NCBI RefSeq assembly: GCF_040958095.1
Contig: NC_091160.1
Coordinates: forward strand, 43,789,646-43,853,645
DNA length: 64,000 nt
Source: Procambarus clarkii
Taxonomy: Eukaryota > Arthropoda > Malacostraca > Decapoda > Cambaridae
Direction of reading: 5' to 3'
Below are positions 32,101-42,851 of the stretch, piece by piece. The notes under the pieces are model-generated. The model was not told the origin of the DNA. It worked only from the letters and a program-made list of their open reading frames with translations, and made no database searches. Positions within the stretch are counted from its first letter, which is position 1, and each line of letters starts with the position of its first letter. The translations under genes were made by a program, and so were the position numbers.

Positions 32101-34926
32101 TCCCAAACCATCTTGTTCCTTCTTTGTTACTTTCCAATCTAAACCAATCATTGCCAGCGTCTTTGTTGCTCTGAACATACTGTAATAAAAAAATGACGTT
32201 ATGCAAATTAATAACTCTGCAATATCACACACAGATGAAGGTCATTGGCCCATTTTTTTTCCATGGTAGAGGCGAGAGAACTATCAGGAAAAAGTGCGAA
32301 GCCATTACAACTATATAGCAATTGTCGTATATATGTAGAAGAGTGGTAGAGATACTACTCATTGTATGTTGACCAATCCACACTAGAAAATGAAGGGATG
32401 ATGACGAGAATGGTCCAGGATGGACCGAAACGTCGTCGTCCCTTCCTTTTCTAGTGTGTGGATTGGTCAACATACTTCGACGACGTTATTGTGACTCAAT
32501 CGCCTGCACTACTCATTGTACCTTTATATTCCAATATCAGCTCCCATAAAAATGCTTCTTGAAATCACGGTACATACAGTATTGTACTACCTTGTACAGT
32601 AAGCGGATAACATGCTAATTGATTGCACAGTTCCTAAATGACACCAGGAATTTGTTAGCACTATCACAGGTGTATGTACAGTGCTGTGCCTATGACTGCC
32701 GACTACTTATTTAGAGTTGTGACACATTGTTTCACAAGTTCGCGGCCTTCAAGTACCTTCAAGGCATCTTCCCTAAGGTGTTTAAGTTATGGTAATTATC
32801 AAGAGAAAGCACCAAGCCAGTACAACTATATAGTACAAGGAAGAGAGGCGAGTACAAGGATCTGGGATAGGATGGAGGAAAGCAACACTACGGGAAAAGG
32901 TCATAGCGAAGTTTGAGGAGAATAATAGCCATGTCTGTACTTCGCAGGCATAAGCAATCGGAAAAAAACTACCAGGCACAAAATTGTGTTATATAATGAC
33001 AATCATACCAAAATGGTCATAGACAAAAGTATGCGAAGCCAAGACAGACCTGTGAGACAACACTACGATCCACTACGACTACAACCAAGAGGACGTGATA
33101 CAAAGGAACATGGATCCACTACGACTACAACCAAGAGGACGTGATACAAAGGAACATGGATCCACTACGACTACAACCAAGAGGACGTGATACAAAGGAA
33201 CATGGATCCACTACGACTACAACCAAGAGGACGTGATACAAAGGAACATGGATCCACTACGACTACAACCAAGAGGACGTGATACAAAGGAACATGGATC
33301 CACTACGACTACAACCAAGAGGACGTGATACAAAGGAACATGGATCCACTACGACTACAACCAAGAGGACGTGATACAAAGGAACATGGATCCACTACGA
33401 CTACAACCAAGAGGACGTGATACAAAGGAACATGGATCCACTACGACTACAACCAAGAGGACGTGATACAAAGGAACATGGATCCACTACGACTACAACC
33501 AAGAGGACGTGATACAAAGGAACATGGATCCACTACGACTACAACCAAGAGGACGTGATACAAAGGAACATGGATCCACTACGACTACAACCAAGAGGAC
33601 GTGATACAAAGGAACATCATTCCATATGTCAATGACCATATTTTGTCACAGGACACACCCACTTCCAAATGTTCCTCAATAAGGTTGTCATTGGACAATT
33701 GTAAATATACAAACTAATCCAAGGCAAAATATCGGAAACTGTACAAGTTAACACAGCGACGCTAACGACAGCGATGCCTAATACGTTGTGCATAATTAGC
33801 GGCTTTATATAATGGACAATTTCTGTACCTACACGGTAGCCACTCTCCTCTTATCGTGAGGAGTACATAGTTATACTATGACTACTACATACATGTACTA
33901 TGTATGTACATACTATGACTATGTACTTGAGGAGTACAGTCATAGTTAGAGTACTTCATACTCTAACAAGTTCCTTTGTATAATGTACAAATACAGTAAA
34001 ATAATATTCTTATTAACACACATAATACAATGTTATACTGTAAATAGTTAGTTTTAGTTCAGTTAATTTATTATGCACCCCATATCCATCCTGTGAGCGA
34101 TAATGGAAAGGGTTACAGAGGCACATAATGGGCTCGGACTGGAACCCACAATTCATTTAGCAGAACACGTTACAATCTTGACGAGCTTGTTACAAAATAT
34201 AATCACGTCACATCGGCAATGGGCTCGAGACCGACCACAAGTACAGTCTCTAAATTAAACAACTTTTATTTATATAGATAAACAAGAAAGTATATTGGGG
34301 TTATGAGTACATAGCATTGATGTTTTTACATGCATTTTAGGCACTGACATATGTGGAGAGCTAGTGTCACAATTGATATGTTTACCCTAAAATATGAAAT
34401 ATACAAGCATAAAGTAATCAGTAAAATCCTTTCATAATAATATCCACACTTGCCAACACCACAAAGAAATTAATTTATCACAGTTTTTTTTAGGAAAAGT
34501 ATAAAAAGGCAATCAAATGACATTCAACCACATAATTGTTTATAAACTGCATTATAGCTATTCACTCTTTCTAATTATTAGACTGTATAGTACAGCATAA
34601 GCCCCCCTACCTTACCTTGAGGTTACCTTGAGGTGCTTCCGGGGCTTAGCGTCCCCGCGGCCCGCTCCTCGACCAGGCCTCCTGGTTGCCGGACTGATCA
34701 ACCAGGCTGTTGGACGCGGCTGCTCGCAGCCTGACGTATGAGTCACAGCCAAAAACATTTTTATAGTACAGGTAATGTGAACAATTTGCAATTGTATACA
34801 TACCTTAATAAGAGCTTGATACTCCTCCTTCAAGCGTGTGACCCAGGCCTCCTTGTCCCGAGGTCCCGCCTTTGTCCGCAACAAAGGAATTGCACTTAGA
34901 GTCTTGCGAGTTGCATCGTCCACCAT
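29044..34926 (-). CDS. UFC1: Ubiquitin-fold modifier-conjugating enzyme 1
   Basis: Four exons (34,926-34,804; 32,179-32,048; 29,858-29,691; 29,121-29,044) join in phase 0 to give a complete 166-residue protein; the human protein has 167. UFC1 is the E2-like enzyme that accepts UFM1 from UBA5 as a thioester and, with UFL1, passes it to ER-associated and ribosomal targets. The sequence follows the family almost without gaps: [69 protein letters not shown], then [11 protein letters not shown] with the catalytic Cys at 116, and [14 protein letters not shown] near the end. The introns hold many transposons. The third intron seems to be GC-AG. The start has an upstream in-frame limit and a family-matching N-terminus. 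Confidence 0.97.
29691..29858 (-). CDS. UFC1: UFC1 exon 3 (catalytic Cys)
   Basis: 56 codons from [13 protein letters not shown] to GIAHAMALG, including Cys116. The acceptor is TTTACAG; the donor reads GG/GCAAGT rather than GT. Confidence 0.95.
29985..30165 (-). mobile_element. SINE S2 in UFC1 intron 2
   Basis: The minus strand has an A-box-like GACAGTAGAGCGACAG, then a B-box-like GTTCAATCCC, then the S2 body and tail (TACTATATAGTCC). Confidence 0.6.
30355..30480 (-). repeat. S1-like SINE fragment
   Basis: CACTCCCCCAGGAGGCAATC and CTGGGTATCTATTTTATTGC match the S1 body in reverse. The copy is degenerate. Confidence 0.4.
30602..31689 (+). mobile_element. Internally deleted Tigger element
   Basis: Terminal repeats start CAGTGGTACCTCGGAATGCG and, from the other end, CAGGCATACCTCAGAATAAG; TA flanks both sides (30,600 and 31,690). 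Subterminal GGAAGGCGAGG and GGAACGCGAGG also mirror each other. At about 1.09 kb it is roughly half the size expected of an autonomous copy. It lies in UFC1 intron 2 in the opposite orientation. Confidence 0.85.
30902..31375 (+). CDS. Tigger transposase, DNA-binding part only
   Basis: 157 codons starting ATGGGTCCCAAG with an ACC-type context. Residues 1-70 ([13 protein letters not shown]...[38 protein letters not shown]) form the Psq-type helix-turn-helix. Residues from about 75 to 157 form the CENP-B/Tc5-type second domain ([35 protein letters not shown]). The ORF then stops just where the element's 3' end resumes, so the DDE catalytic domain is deleted. The frame is fully open, so it is either a young deletion derivative or a retained DNA-binding protein. 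Confidence 0.75.
   Translation: MGPKKASGKDKGQKAHVRMTIEEKQEIIRKHENGTRVVELCRQYNKATSTICTILKKKNKIMGAKVAKGVRTLTAQRPQILEVEKLLLIWIHDKELRGDSVSEAIICEKARVLHEDLLKNTPATSDADKKEFKASRGWFEKFRKRSGIHSVTRHGVM
32048..32179 (-). CDS. UFC1: UFC1 exon 2
   Basis: 44 codons from [13 protein letters not shown] to KYEFDVEFD. The acceptor is TTTATTACAG and the donor GAT/GTAAGT. Confidence 0.97.
32265..32335 (-). repeat. SINE S2 tail fragment
   Basis: GAACTATCAGGAAAAAGTGC and ACAACTATATAGCA match the S2 3' end in reverse. Confidence 0.5.
32354..32520 (+). mobile_element. Palindromic-head retroposon Pal-1
   Basis: A perfect 13-bp duplication, ACTACTCATTGTA, is at 32,354-32,366 and 32,508-32,520. The element proper (32,367-32,507) begins TGTTGACCAATCC, has arms around AGAAAATGAAGGGATGATGACG and its complement, an unpaired centre of about 26 nt, and the tail ending CGCCTGC. 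Confidence 0.9.
33067..33617. repeat. 46-bp satellite in UFC1 intron 1
   Basis: Twelve head-to-tail copies of a 46-bp unit (GGATCCACTACGACTACAAC, then CAAGAGGACGTGATACAAAG). The inner copies appear identical. Confidence 0.95.
34050..34275 (+). repeat. Dispersed repeat R1
   Basis: ATTTATTATGCACCCCATAT, AGAGGCACATAATGGGCTC and the CTTGACGAGCTTGTTAC end match 38,620-38,815. Confidence 0.55.
34610..34745 (-). mobile_element. LINE-B 3' end, 5'-truncated
   Basis: A solo copy of the last 135 bp or so of LINE-B (minus: CAACAGCCTGGTTGATCAGT, GGCCTGGTCGAGGAGCGGGC, CACCTCAAGGTAACCTCAAG). It lies in UFC1 intron 1. Confidence 0.75.
34804..34926 (-). CDS. UFC1: UFC1 exon 1 coding
   Basis: 41 codons from the ATG to EEYQALIK, with donor AAG/GTATGT. 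A possible acceptor, CCATTTTAG, lies 21 nt upstream of the ATG, which suggests an additional 5' non-coding exon. Confidence 0.95.
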
Positions 34927-35029
34927 ACTGACTGACTCACCTCAAGTCTAAAATGGACAGATAAATTTGTAAATTAAAGCCTAGTAAAACCAGGTCTAGG
35001 TCAGCTTGGAATATAATTGGTTGTCAGGA

Positions 35030-35240
35030 GTTATGAAAGAACGAGTTAGTACAAGAATGTAAGAACTCTTACTCTTAAAAAAAAAAATAAAAAATAAAGA
35101 AATCCAAGGTTAGGTTAGATAGGAATATATTAGGTTTGAGAATATATTAGGTATATAGGTATATTAGGAATATATTAGGTATATTAGGATAGGAATATAT
35201 TAGGTTTGAACCACTCAAAACTAATATATTCTGATCTTAC
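35030..35240. repeat. AT-rich short tandem repeats
   Basis: GGAATATATTAGG and GTATATTAGG are repeated several times between 35,115 and 35,215. Confidence 0.6.
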
Positions 35241-35409
35241 CTAACCTAACCTTAGCTTTCCTAATTCCTTACATCAAATTAGGAGTTAGGAAAGAGACAA
35301 AAGATATTTTACCTCTTTCTTCCCCAACTGAAACAAGATATTTTTTTTTAAGCAACCTCACAAAGGTCACTTCTATTGTCAAGGGTCAATAATAGCCAAT
35401 AATATATTA

Positions 35410-35625
35410 AATTATTGTACACAATCCCCCCCCCTGTCCCCAGGAGAGGGGGGGATCCACCCCTTATGGGGGGGGGATGACCCTGTAAGTTGCCTAACTC
35501 CCGGAGACCTATTTACTGCTAGGTGAACAGATGCATTAGGTGTTAAGAAATGCAGCCCACTGACTTGCCCGTGATTCGAACCCGGAATTCCCGATTGTGA
35601 GTCGAGAACGAACCCCATTGTACCA
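35410..35625 (-). mobile_element. S1-like SINE with different tRNA head
   Basis: The minus strand has a tRNA-like head with GTACAATGGGGTTCG and a B-box GGGTTCGAATC, then the CACCTAGCAGTAAATAGG body. The tail is replaced by G/C-rich low-complexity sequence near 35,428-35,480. Confidence 0.55.
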
Positions 35626-35869
35626 CAAGTTTGGGAATTGGTTTAAGAGTTATAGGTTATAATTATGAGATGAATGAGCTGCAAACTGCCATTATTGGCA
35701 CAAACAGTTCAGCAGGTGTCGATATATGACAATTTTGTACATAAAAAGCACATATTATCACAAATTACCCCATGAAATGGGGTCAAACACGATAGCCTAT
35801 TACAACCACGATAACCCCAATTAATAAAGCAATCTACACCTCAATTAACAAAGCCCCCTCATGCCATAC

Positions 35870-36028
35870 CTTTATATCTGGCTTAAGGTAACAGATATAC
35901 GCGCTACAGGTGTTGGACAGGCAGCAGACGACGTCAGCAGCTGTTCGAAGCAGCTGTAGTGTCAGCTGTTCCACCAGCTGGCTGACACTTGTAGAAAGGA
36001 CTGGCAACTGGTCACTTTCTCCTGTCAT
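35870..36028 (-). CDS. Candidate first coding exon, unknown protein
   Basis: 53 codons from an ATG in an ideal context (GCCGCCATGA) to a consensus donor AAG/GTATGG at 35,869. The sequence MTGESDQLPVLSTSVSQL...LQLLRTAADVVCCLSNTCSAY looks like structured helical protein. The region is CpG-rich. I do not recognise the family. No convincing next exon is found. If it were spliced to the acceptor 21 nt before the UFC1 ATG, it would end after one more codon and become an upstream ORF of UFC1. It is either a separate gene that continues through UFC1 or a 5' exon of UFC1. Confidence 0.4.
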
Positions 36029-36074
36029 GGCGGCCGCCGCGCTACTAGCGCCATCTGTTGTATGCACGCCCAAC

Positions 36075-36760
36075 TATGGTGGACACTACTGGTACCCTTA
36101 TGGGCCTAGCTGAGTTTACCTTAGCTCAGGTACCCCCTATGGACTTGAGTCTACCTTAGCTTAGCTGCGGTAGACACTAGTGGTACCCCGATGGGCCTAG
36201 CTGAGTTTACCTTAGCTCAGTTGTGGTAGATTGTCTGGCTTTATCTCTATGGGCCTGAGTTTACCTTAACTGCGGTAGACACTGGTGGTACCCCTATTGC
36301 CTGAGTCTACCTTAGCTCAACTGCGGTAGACACTGGTAGTACCCCTATGGGCCTGAGTTTACCTTAGCTCAACTATGGTAGACCGTATGTTGCTACCCAA
36401 TATTTACCTGAAGACTGGTGTAGACCACTATTGTTGCCCATATTTGCCTGAGTTTACCTGAAGACCACTAGCGCAACTGTGGTAGACTCTACTGTTACCC
36501 ACATTTCCCTAAGTTTACTTGAGGATTGCTCTAGACTATCTATTGTTACCCATATTTGCCTGAGTTTACCTGAGGACCACTAGCTCAACTGCTGTAGACT
36601 ACTGTTACCCAAATTTGTCTGAGGTTTACCTGAGTTTACTGCTGTAGACTATCTATTGATATCCATATTTGCCTGAGTTTATATGAGAGCTACTAGCTCA
36701 ACCGCGGTAGACTATCAATTAAAACCCATATTTACCTGAGGCCACCATCTATAATTACCT
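36075..36760. repeat. Diverged minisatellite, ~60-bp units
   Basis: Roughly ten degenerate units built from GCCTGAGTTTACCTTAGCTC, ACTGCGGTAGACACTGGTGG and TACCCCTATGGGCC. The copies diverge and drift along the array. Confidence 0.8.
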
Positions 36761-37169
36761 CAAAGGGGACAACAATTCAAAATATAGCGGCTTGTCAATT
36801 AAGTTAGTCTATAAATTCTTGAGGATTTGGTCCAACTGAATTTGAAACGTAGTTCTGTCTTGGTAATTACAGTTGCATCATTTACAGCTTTGCGGTTATA
36901 TCAGGGGTGTAAAGAGTATACAATTTAAATATATTGTCAAATATACACTAATATTATTATCAATATTATGATTGTGTGTATGTTTAGGATTAGGATAGGC
37001 CAGTTCAAGTGTTTTAGTTGGTATGCCAAAGTCCTTCAGAAAACCGTAACCACTTGCCCGAAACGCTATGCAATTAACAATTATATGCTGTACTTGCTGT
37101 ATGCAATGTTAAATGGGATTCTTGTACTGTTATATGTCTATTTGTACTCACTGAATTTGTGCGCCCCTT

Positions 37170-37275
37170 GAGGGACTTGAAGTAGAGAGGGGTAGAAATA
37201 GCCTAAGCTACTCTATCCCTTTGAGATGTATTTATTGCTTATCTCAATAAACATACTTGAACTTGAACTTGAACG
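37170..37275 (+). repeat. 3' tail shared with the 5S-derived SINE
   Basis: GGGGTAGAAATAGCCTAAGC, then ATCTCAATAAACATACTTG, then a short CTTGAA repeat. The match to 24,850-24,930 (reverse) and 58,072-58,146 is close. Confidence 0.65.
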
Positions 37276-37319
37276 CTATGCGTATTAGTGGCTTTAGGCA
37301 TTGTATGTATTAGCTCTAT

Positions 37320-37940
37320 CTATAAATCTAAATTTATGTTTGCAAATCATCTATGGTATGTATTTTTCCTGAATACAAAATTTGAATTTTAAATTTTTGA
37401 ATTTGAATATGCTGACCGTGATGCGGCCAACCCCCAAAAGATGCATTCATATTGACCTCTGTTTATGAGGCCGGACCTCATAAACAACATAGAGAAGTTA
37501 TTTATGAGGTATTCAAGGATGTGGTATTCCAACATAGGAAGTCCACCAAACACTATTGGAGAATAAGGACTCCTTTTTCAACCTTGATGACAGACCGGAC
37601 ATTTGAAGAGATTTTTTGGTCGTTGGTAGTCTCTATATGCGTATTAGAGGCTTTGCAAGAATGTAGCGCTCAAACACCTATGTTATATACCCTCACAACC
37701 CAATGTATCTTCTTAAATAAATTAATTAATATATTACCGACAGGTATTCCTATTTAATGTTCGGAATTGTTGGGACGTCTGGAGCACTGAACTCTAAAAA
37801 TATTTCAACTTGTCTAAGATCTCAGGGAAGTTGATAGATTTTTTCCCATTTTCTAGCTACTTTTCTGATCCCATTATTCAAGGAGAATAACTCGGAAGTC
37901 ATATTATTACATTTATTAGCAGCCTTAGAGAACCATTATG
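37320..37940. other. Unannotated
   Basis: A 101-codon ORF at 37,452-37,757 has no recognised domain and I do not call it. No repeat family is identified. Confidence 0.35.
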
Positions 37941-37944
37941 TGGT

Positions 37945-38055
37945 ATGCAGACGAGGAGTCACAATAACGTGGCTGAAGATACGTTGACCAGACCACACAT
38001 TAGAAGATGAGGAGACGACGACCTTTCGGTCCGTCCTTTGGGCACGTTTTATTCC
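37945..38055 (-). mobile_element. Pal-1, single-arm 5'-truncated copy
   Basis: The minus strand has one arm (GGACGGACCGAAAGGTCGTC, GTGTGGTCTGGTCAACG) and the full tail (CAGCCACGTTATTGTGACTC). The inverted arm is absent. Confidence 0.75.
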
Positions 38056-38094
38056 ATCTGATACCTCTGTTCACCTATAGTAAGGTAAGCTTAG

Positions 38095-38250
38095 TGATTG
38101 TGAAGATAGAGCATTAGCACTTGTGTATTCATCTGGCGTAAATAGTTACCATGGAGTTAGCAACTGTTGTGGGCAGCATCCTAGAGAAGGGCAGTAGCTG
38201 GCTCTCAGGGCTCCCCATGACCCTCACAGGCACCCTGTCCCTAACAGAGG
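38095..38250 (+). repeat. Fragment of dispersed repeat R2
   Basis: GTTGTGGGCAGCATCC and CCTCACAGGCACCCTGTCCC match the R2 block. Confidence 0.45.
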
Positions 38251-38619
38251 AGAATAAGAAAAAATATTACATTGTAAAAATAGTTGAGTTTACCTTAATT
38301 ACGTTTTCTAGTCGCATGTGATACGTTAACGTTTTCTTTGTCATCGCGTGAGTCAGTGTTGCCACTGTGTGAGCACGAGTTTGGCACACCAGCCCGTCCT
38401 CCTGATCGTTCCCAACGTCACTAAAATGATGTACTATTATTAAAGAGGACGAATTGTAAATCCTAACAGTGTCGACGGGGTAGTGAGGCCTGCTGGCCTT
38501 GTTGAACCTGTTGCATTATAATGTAACCTTATGGTTGTGGAAGGAGGTGGCTTTCACAACTTAATCTTCCTTCAATGCATTCTTCTTGTTGACTTAACCC
38601 TCCCTCTCCATTATTGAGG

Positions 38620-38815
38620 TTTAGTTTAGTTTAGTTCACTTAATATGCACCCCATACCCATCTTGTGGGCGGTAGTGGAAGGGGGTTACAGAGGCACATA
38701 ATGGGCTCAGGGACTGAACCCCACAATTCATTTAGTTAAGCAAGTTACAATCTTGATGAGCTAGTTACAAAATTCAAGATAAGTCGTCACATCAACAATG
38801 TGTTGGAGATACAGA
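38620..38815 (+). repeat. Dispersed repeat R1
   Basis: The best preserved plus copy: ATATGCACCCCATACCCATC, GGCACATAATGGGCTCAGGG, CAATCTTGATGAGCTAG. Confidence 0.6.
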
Positions 38816-39049
38816 GTATAGATGAAGAGCTAAGGTCGTCTACTACAATATTTATTAGTAATAATAATTAATATCTCCCCCATGTGAGAGTAAGGAGCCG
38901 AGATGAGGATAAACAGGAGCTGAGATATGCTCCCTCTCATATTAATTCCCAATTATGAGTCGAGAACGCAGCCAGCCACCTGGACCATCGGGGATCGAGC
39001 GACAACCCAGCAGGAGGGACATGACATCACCTGGCTGATACCTGGTTGA

Positions 39050-39630
39050 TACCTGGTTGATGGGGTTCTGGGAGTTGTTCTACTGCCCAAGCCCGGCCCG
39101 AGGCCAGGCTTGACTTGTGAGAGTTTGGTCCACCAGGCTGTTGCTTGGAGCGGCCCGCAGGCCCACATATACCTGGTTGATGGGGTTCTGGGAGTTCTTC
39201 TACTGCCCAAGCCCGGCCCGAGGCCAGGCTTGACTTGTGAGAGTTTGGTCCACCAGGCTGTTGCTTGGAGCGGCCCGCAGGCCCACATATACCTGGTTGA
39301 TAGGGTTCTGGGAGTTCTTCTACTGCCCAAGCCCGGCCCGAGGCCAGGCTTGACTTGTGAGAGTTTGGTCCACCAGGCTGTTGCTTGGAGCGGCCCGCAG
39401 GCCCACATATACCTGGTTGATGGGGTTCTGGGAGTTATTCTACTGCCCAAGCCCAGCCCGAGGCCAGGCTTGACTTGTGAGAGTTTGGTCCACCAGGCTG
39501 TTGCTTGGAGCGGCCCGCAGGCCCACATATACCTGGTTGATGGGGTTCTGGTAGTTCTTCTACTGCCCAAGCCCGGCCCGAGGCCAGGCTTGACTTGTGA
39601 GAGTTTGGTCCACCAGGCTGTTGCTTGCAG
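39050..39630 (-). repeat. 120-bp tandem array from LINE-A 3' end (minus)
   Basis: About five copies with period 120 bp (ACCTGGTTGATGGGGTTCTG at 39,051, then every 120 bp). This is the same unit as at 21,166-21,775 in the opposite orientation, without LINE coding sequence attached. Confidence 0.9.
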
Positions 39631-39844
39631 CCTAATGGGACAGCCAACACCCACTAGGCTATAGCTGCTTGCAACAGCCTGGTGGCTGTTGCTGCCTGTG
39701 GCTGTTAACAGCGAAATGTCATCGTTGTACCGATCAATCCACATGGATGACACATCTCACGGCTGGATGACTGATCACAACAAATCAAGCAAAACTTAGG
39801 ATATATGAGTCTTTAGATGACAATTTCATCAGAGTAACCTACAG

Positions 39845-39980
39845 CCTATTTACTTATTTATTTATTTATTTATTTATTTATATACAAGAAGGTACATTGG
39901 GTTAGAGAGAATACATGGCATAGTATTTACAACCTAGTAAAGCCACTAGTACGCGCAGCGTTTCGGGCAGAATGTGTGAA
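39845..39980 (-). repeat. (TTTA)n tract and S5-type tail
   Basis: TATTTATTTATT microsatellite, then ACAAGAAGGTACATTGGG and GCCACTAGTACGCGCAGCG, the tail found with SINE S5 at 20,750. Confidence 0.6.
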
Positions 39981-40659
39981 TGTATCTATGTGACATCTAT
40001 CTATCAGAATCTATCTATGACAATTAGCTAGATTAAGATCCATACACAGTGAAATCACAATCTATCTCAACCTGTCTCTGGTACCTTTAAACGAGGGTTC
40101 AATCCCAAATGCTCCACTATAAAGATTTTCCAGCTAAATAAAAATCAATATATTCATTTCGCATGTGCACACATACACATATGAACACATGAGGAGAGGA
40201 AGATACATACGTAAGACACGTACAGAGCCACTAATATACAATGTGTATGTTTCAAGTGCCTTCTGATTCTGGTTAATCGCCGCTGGATCTGACTATTAAC
40301 CGGATAGGTGACCACGTGTGCTGACCTATCAGAGAGGCCAGTGTGGGGGGCCTTGAGAAGCCTAGCATGAGTTCCTCTCCGCCAGGAGCCATCATGCCAC
40401 CTTATTATTCATCACCAGCTTCCAGTACAACACTATCCTTGGACTTAAAAATAGATATAAGACAATACTCCATTTTAGTGTCAGGTTAATTAACAGTGTA
40501 CCGTAAGGACACTGTTAATTTTTTAATATATATAGAGTATAATGAATCTGGTGTGGTTCATTGTTTGCGATTGTGATTTAATAACCCACCACCTTGCTGT
40601 CCCTCGCCGAGGCCACTAGAGAGATAGTGGCCTTCGGGTAAATTCAGGTAAATATTATT

Positions 40660-40997
40660 CAATAGTTGACAAGGGAGGGTGTTACTGTAGTGAGGTTTGG
40701 CACCAGCGCCGGCAGCGAGGGGCTGGCAACACCGTCGGCAGATCAGCTGTTTCAGTGTTCCGTGAGACGTGGTGGAGGGAGGTGCTGCCTGCCCGGGCTC
40801 CCTGTGTTTGTTATTATTTTCTTTCCTCCCTCGTGGTCTAGCAGGTTACCAAACTGCGAGTTATGCGCGGATACATATTACAAGTGACAGGAATACGCGA
40901 AGGCTACAGAGAGGAGAGGAGGGGCTAAGCCCGTGCCTGCTAGCTTTACCAGCAGCAGGAGGCTGACCCAAGTCTTTGTTGACAGGACTTACCACAG
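40660..40997 (+). other. Candidate non-coding first exon with donor
   Basis: A CpG-rich, non-repetitive stretch (GGCACCAGCGCCGGCAGCG, GAGACGTGGTGGAGGG) ends in a consensus donor CACAG/GTGAGC at 40,998. It resembles a promoter and 5' UTR exon. No matching downstream exon is seen in the remaining 23 kb, which is mostly satellite, so it could be spurious. Confidence 0.25.
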
Positions 40998-41293
40998 GTG
41001 AGCCTCAAACTCCTATATATCTCCCTACTTACCTGTCGTACCAGGGAGTAGAAGGCGCATATACATCCTATATAACCCTACTCTCGTCTCCACAGCTGCT
41101 CTCGTTAACAGGTTAACGGTATTCGCGTTAAAAAGGTTTTTTCTATATATGTGTGGTCGGGCTGGGATCACGTAGTGTCCAAAAAGTTCCCCAGAGAGAG
41201 AGACCTTGGACGTCACACCTCGCACGGTACATACTGTGCCTCTTTGGTGCTCTACGGTGATGTTAGGTACGGTGTGGCGACGGCAGAACTGTG

Positions 41294-41482
41294 TCTTGGG
41301 GTCTTAAGAAGCTGAAGGGACGACGGCGACGACGTTTCGGTCCGTCTTGGACCATTCTCAAGTCTCACAATCGACTTGAGAATGGTCCAAGACGGACCGA
41401 AACGTCGTCGTCGTCCCTTCACCTTCTAGTGTGTGGTCTGGTCAAGTTACTTCAGCCACGTTATTGTGACTCCTCGCCTGCA
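41294..41482 (+). mobile_element. Pal-1, 5'-truncated left arm
   Basis: The left arm starts within the GCTGAAGGGACGACGGCG part rather than at TGTTGACC. The right arm and the tail to CTCGCCTGC are complete. The flanks hold an imperfect TTGGGGTCTTAAG versus ATTGGGTCTAAG duplication. Confidence 0.8.
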
Positions 41483-41559
41483 TTGGGTCTAAGACTTAGT
41501 GGGGGGAGGGCTTGGCCTGGTCTGGGTCATCGCTGCTCTTAAATCAATCCTAAAAGCAA

Positions 41560-42620
41560 CCCTTACCTATCCTAATCCAGTATATCCCTACCCAAGCAAG
41601 GTTAACCAAGTCTAAACTTATCCTAACCCAACCCAACCTAAATTAACCTATCCTAACTTATCTAAACCCAGATTAACTTATCCTAACTCCTGCTCATAAC
41701 TTATCCTAACTCCTGCTCATAACTTATCCTAACTCCTCCTCACAACTTATCCTAACTCCTCCTCACAACTTATCCTAACTCCTCCTCCTCGTAACTTATC
41801 CTAACTCCTCCTCACAACTTATCCTAACTCCTCCTCATAACTTATCCTAACGCCGCCTCATAACTTATCCTAACTCCTCCTCCTCATAACTTATCCTAAC
41901 TCCTCCTCCTCATAACTTATCCTAACGCCGCCTCCTCGTAACTTATCCTAACTCCTCCTCACAACTTATCCTAACTCCTCCTCATAACTTATCCTAACTC
42001 CTCCTCCTCACAACTTATCCTAACTCCTCCTCGTAACTTATCCTAACTCCTCCTCATAACTTATCCTAACTCCTCCTCCTCGTAACTTATCCTAACTCCT
42101 CCTCGTAACTTATCCTAACTCCTCCTCACAACTTATCCTAACTCCTCCTCATAACTTATCCTAACTCCTCCTCATAACTTATCCTAACTCCTCCTCATAA
42201 CTTATCCTAACTCCTCCTCATAACTTATCCTAACTCCTCCTCATAACTTATCCTAACTCCTCCTCACAACTTATCCTAACTCCTCCTCACAACTTATCCT
42301 AACTCCTCCTCATAACTTATCCTAACTCCTCCTCCTCATAACTTATCCTAACTCCTCCTAATAACTTATCCTAACTCCTCCTCATAACTTATCGTAACGC
42401 CGCCTCATAACTTATCCTAACTCCTCATAACTTATCCTAACTCCTCCTCCTCATAACTTATCCTAACTCCTCCTCCTCATAACTTATCCTAACTCCTCCT
42501 CCTCATAACTTATCCTAACTCCTCCTCCTCATAACTTATCCTAACTCCTCCTCCTCATAACTTATCCTAACTCCTCCTCCTCATAACTTATCCTAACGCC
42601 GCCTCATAACTTATCCTCCT
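41560..42620. repeat. ATAACTTATCCTAACTCCTCCTC satellite
   Basis: About 40 copies of a 20-24 bp unit (AACTTATCCTAACTCCTCC), varying by extra CCT triplets. The left edge dissolves into CCTAACCCAACC-like sequence. Confidence 0.9.
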
Positions 42621-42851
42621 CATCCCCACTAACCCAAATTACCCTACCCCCTCCCCCCCACCCAACTCATCCCAACCCAAATTAACTCATGCTAACTCGT
42701 CTCAACCTCCTTAATAATTTAACCAATTTCAACCAAACATATTGGGACAGAGAGATAAAATGTTTTGAGTAACTGTAATATAAAATAATAATTTGTATGA
42801 TAATTGTGATGAGTAAGAATGTGTTGAGTAACCTTTCACTAACGAGAGATG

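Noticed and set aside
32367-32507. Pal-1 as an ordinary MITE
   Set aside because: The ends are not symmetric, the duplication length varies among copies, and 5' truncated copies exist.
37452-37757. 101-codon ORF as a gene
   Set aside because: No domain, no splice or promoter support; low similarity to anything I recognise.
41600-42620. Interstitial telomeric repeat (CCTAA)n
   Set aside because: CCTAA occurs once per 20-24 bp unit together with other conserved bases; there are no runs of the pentamer.
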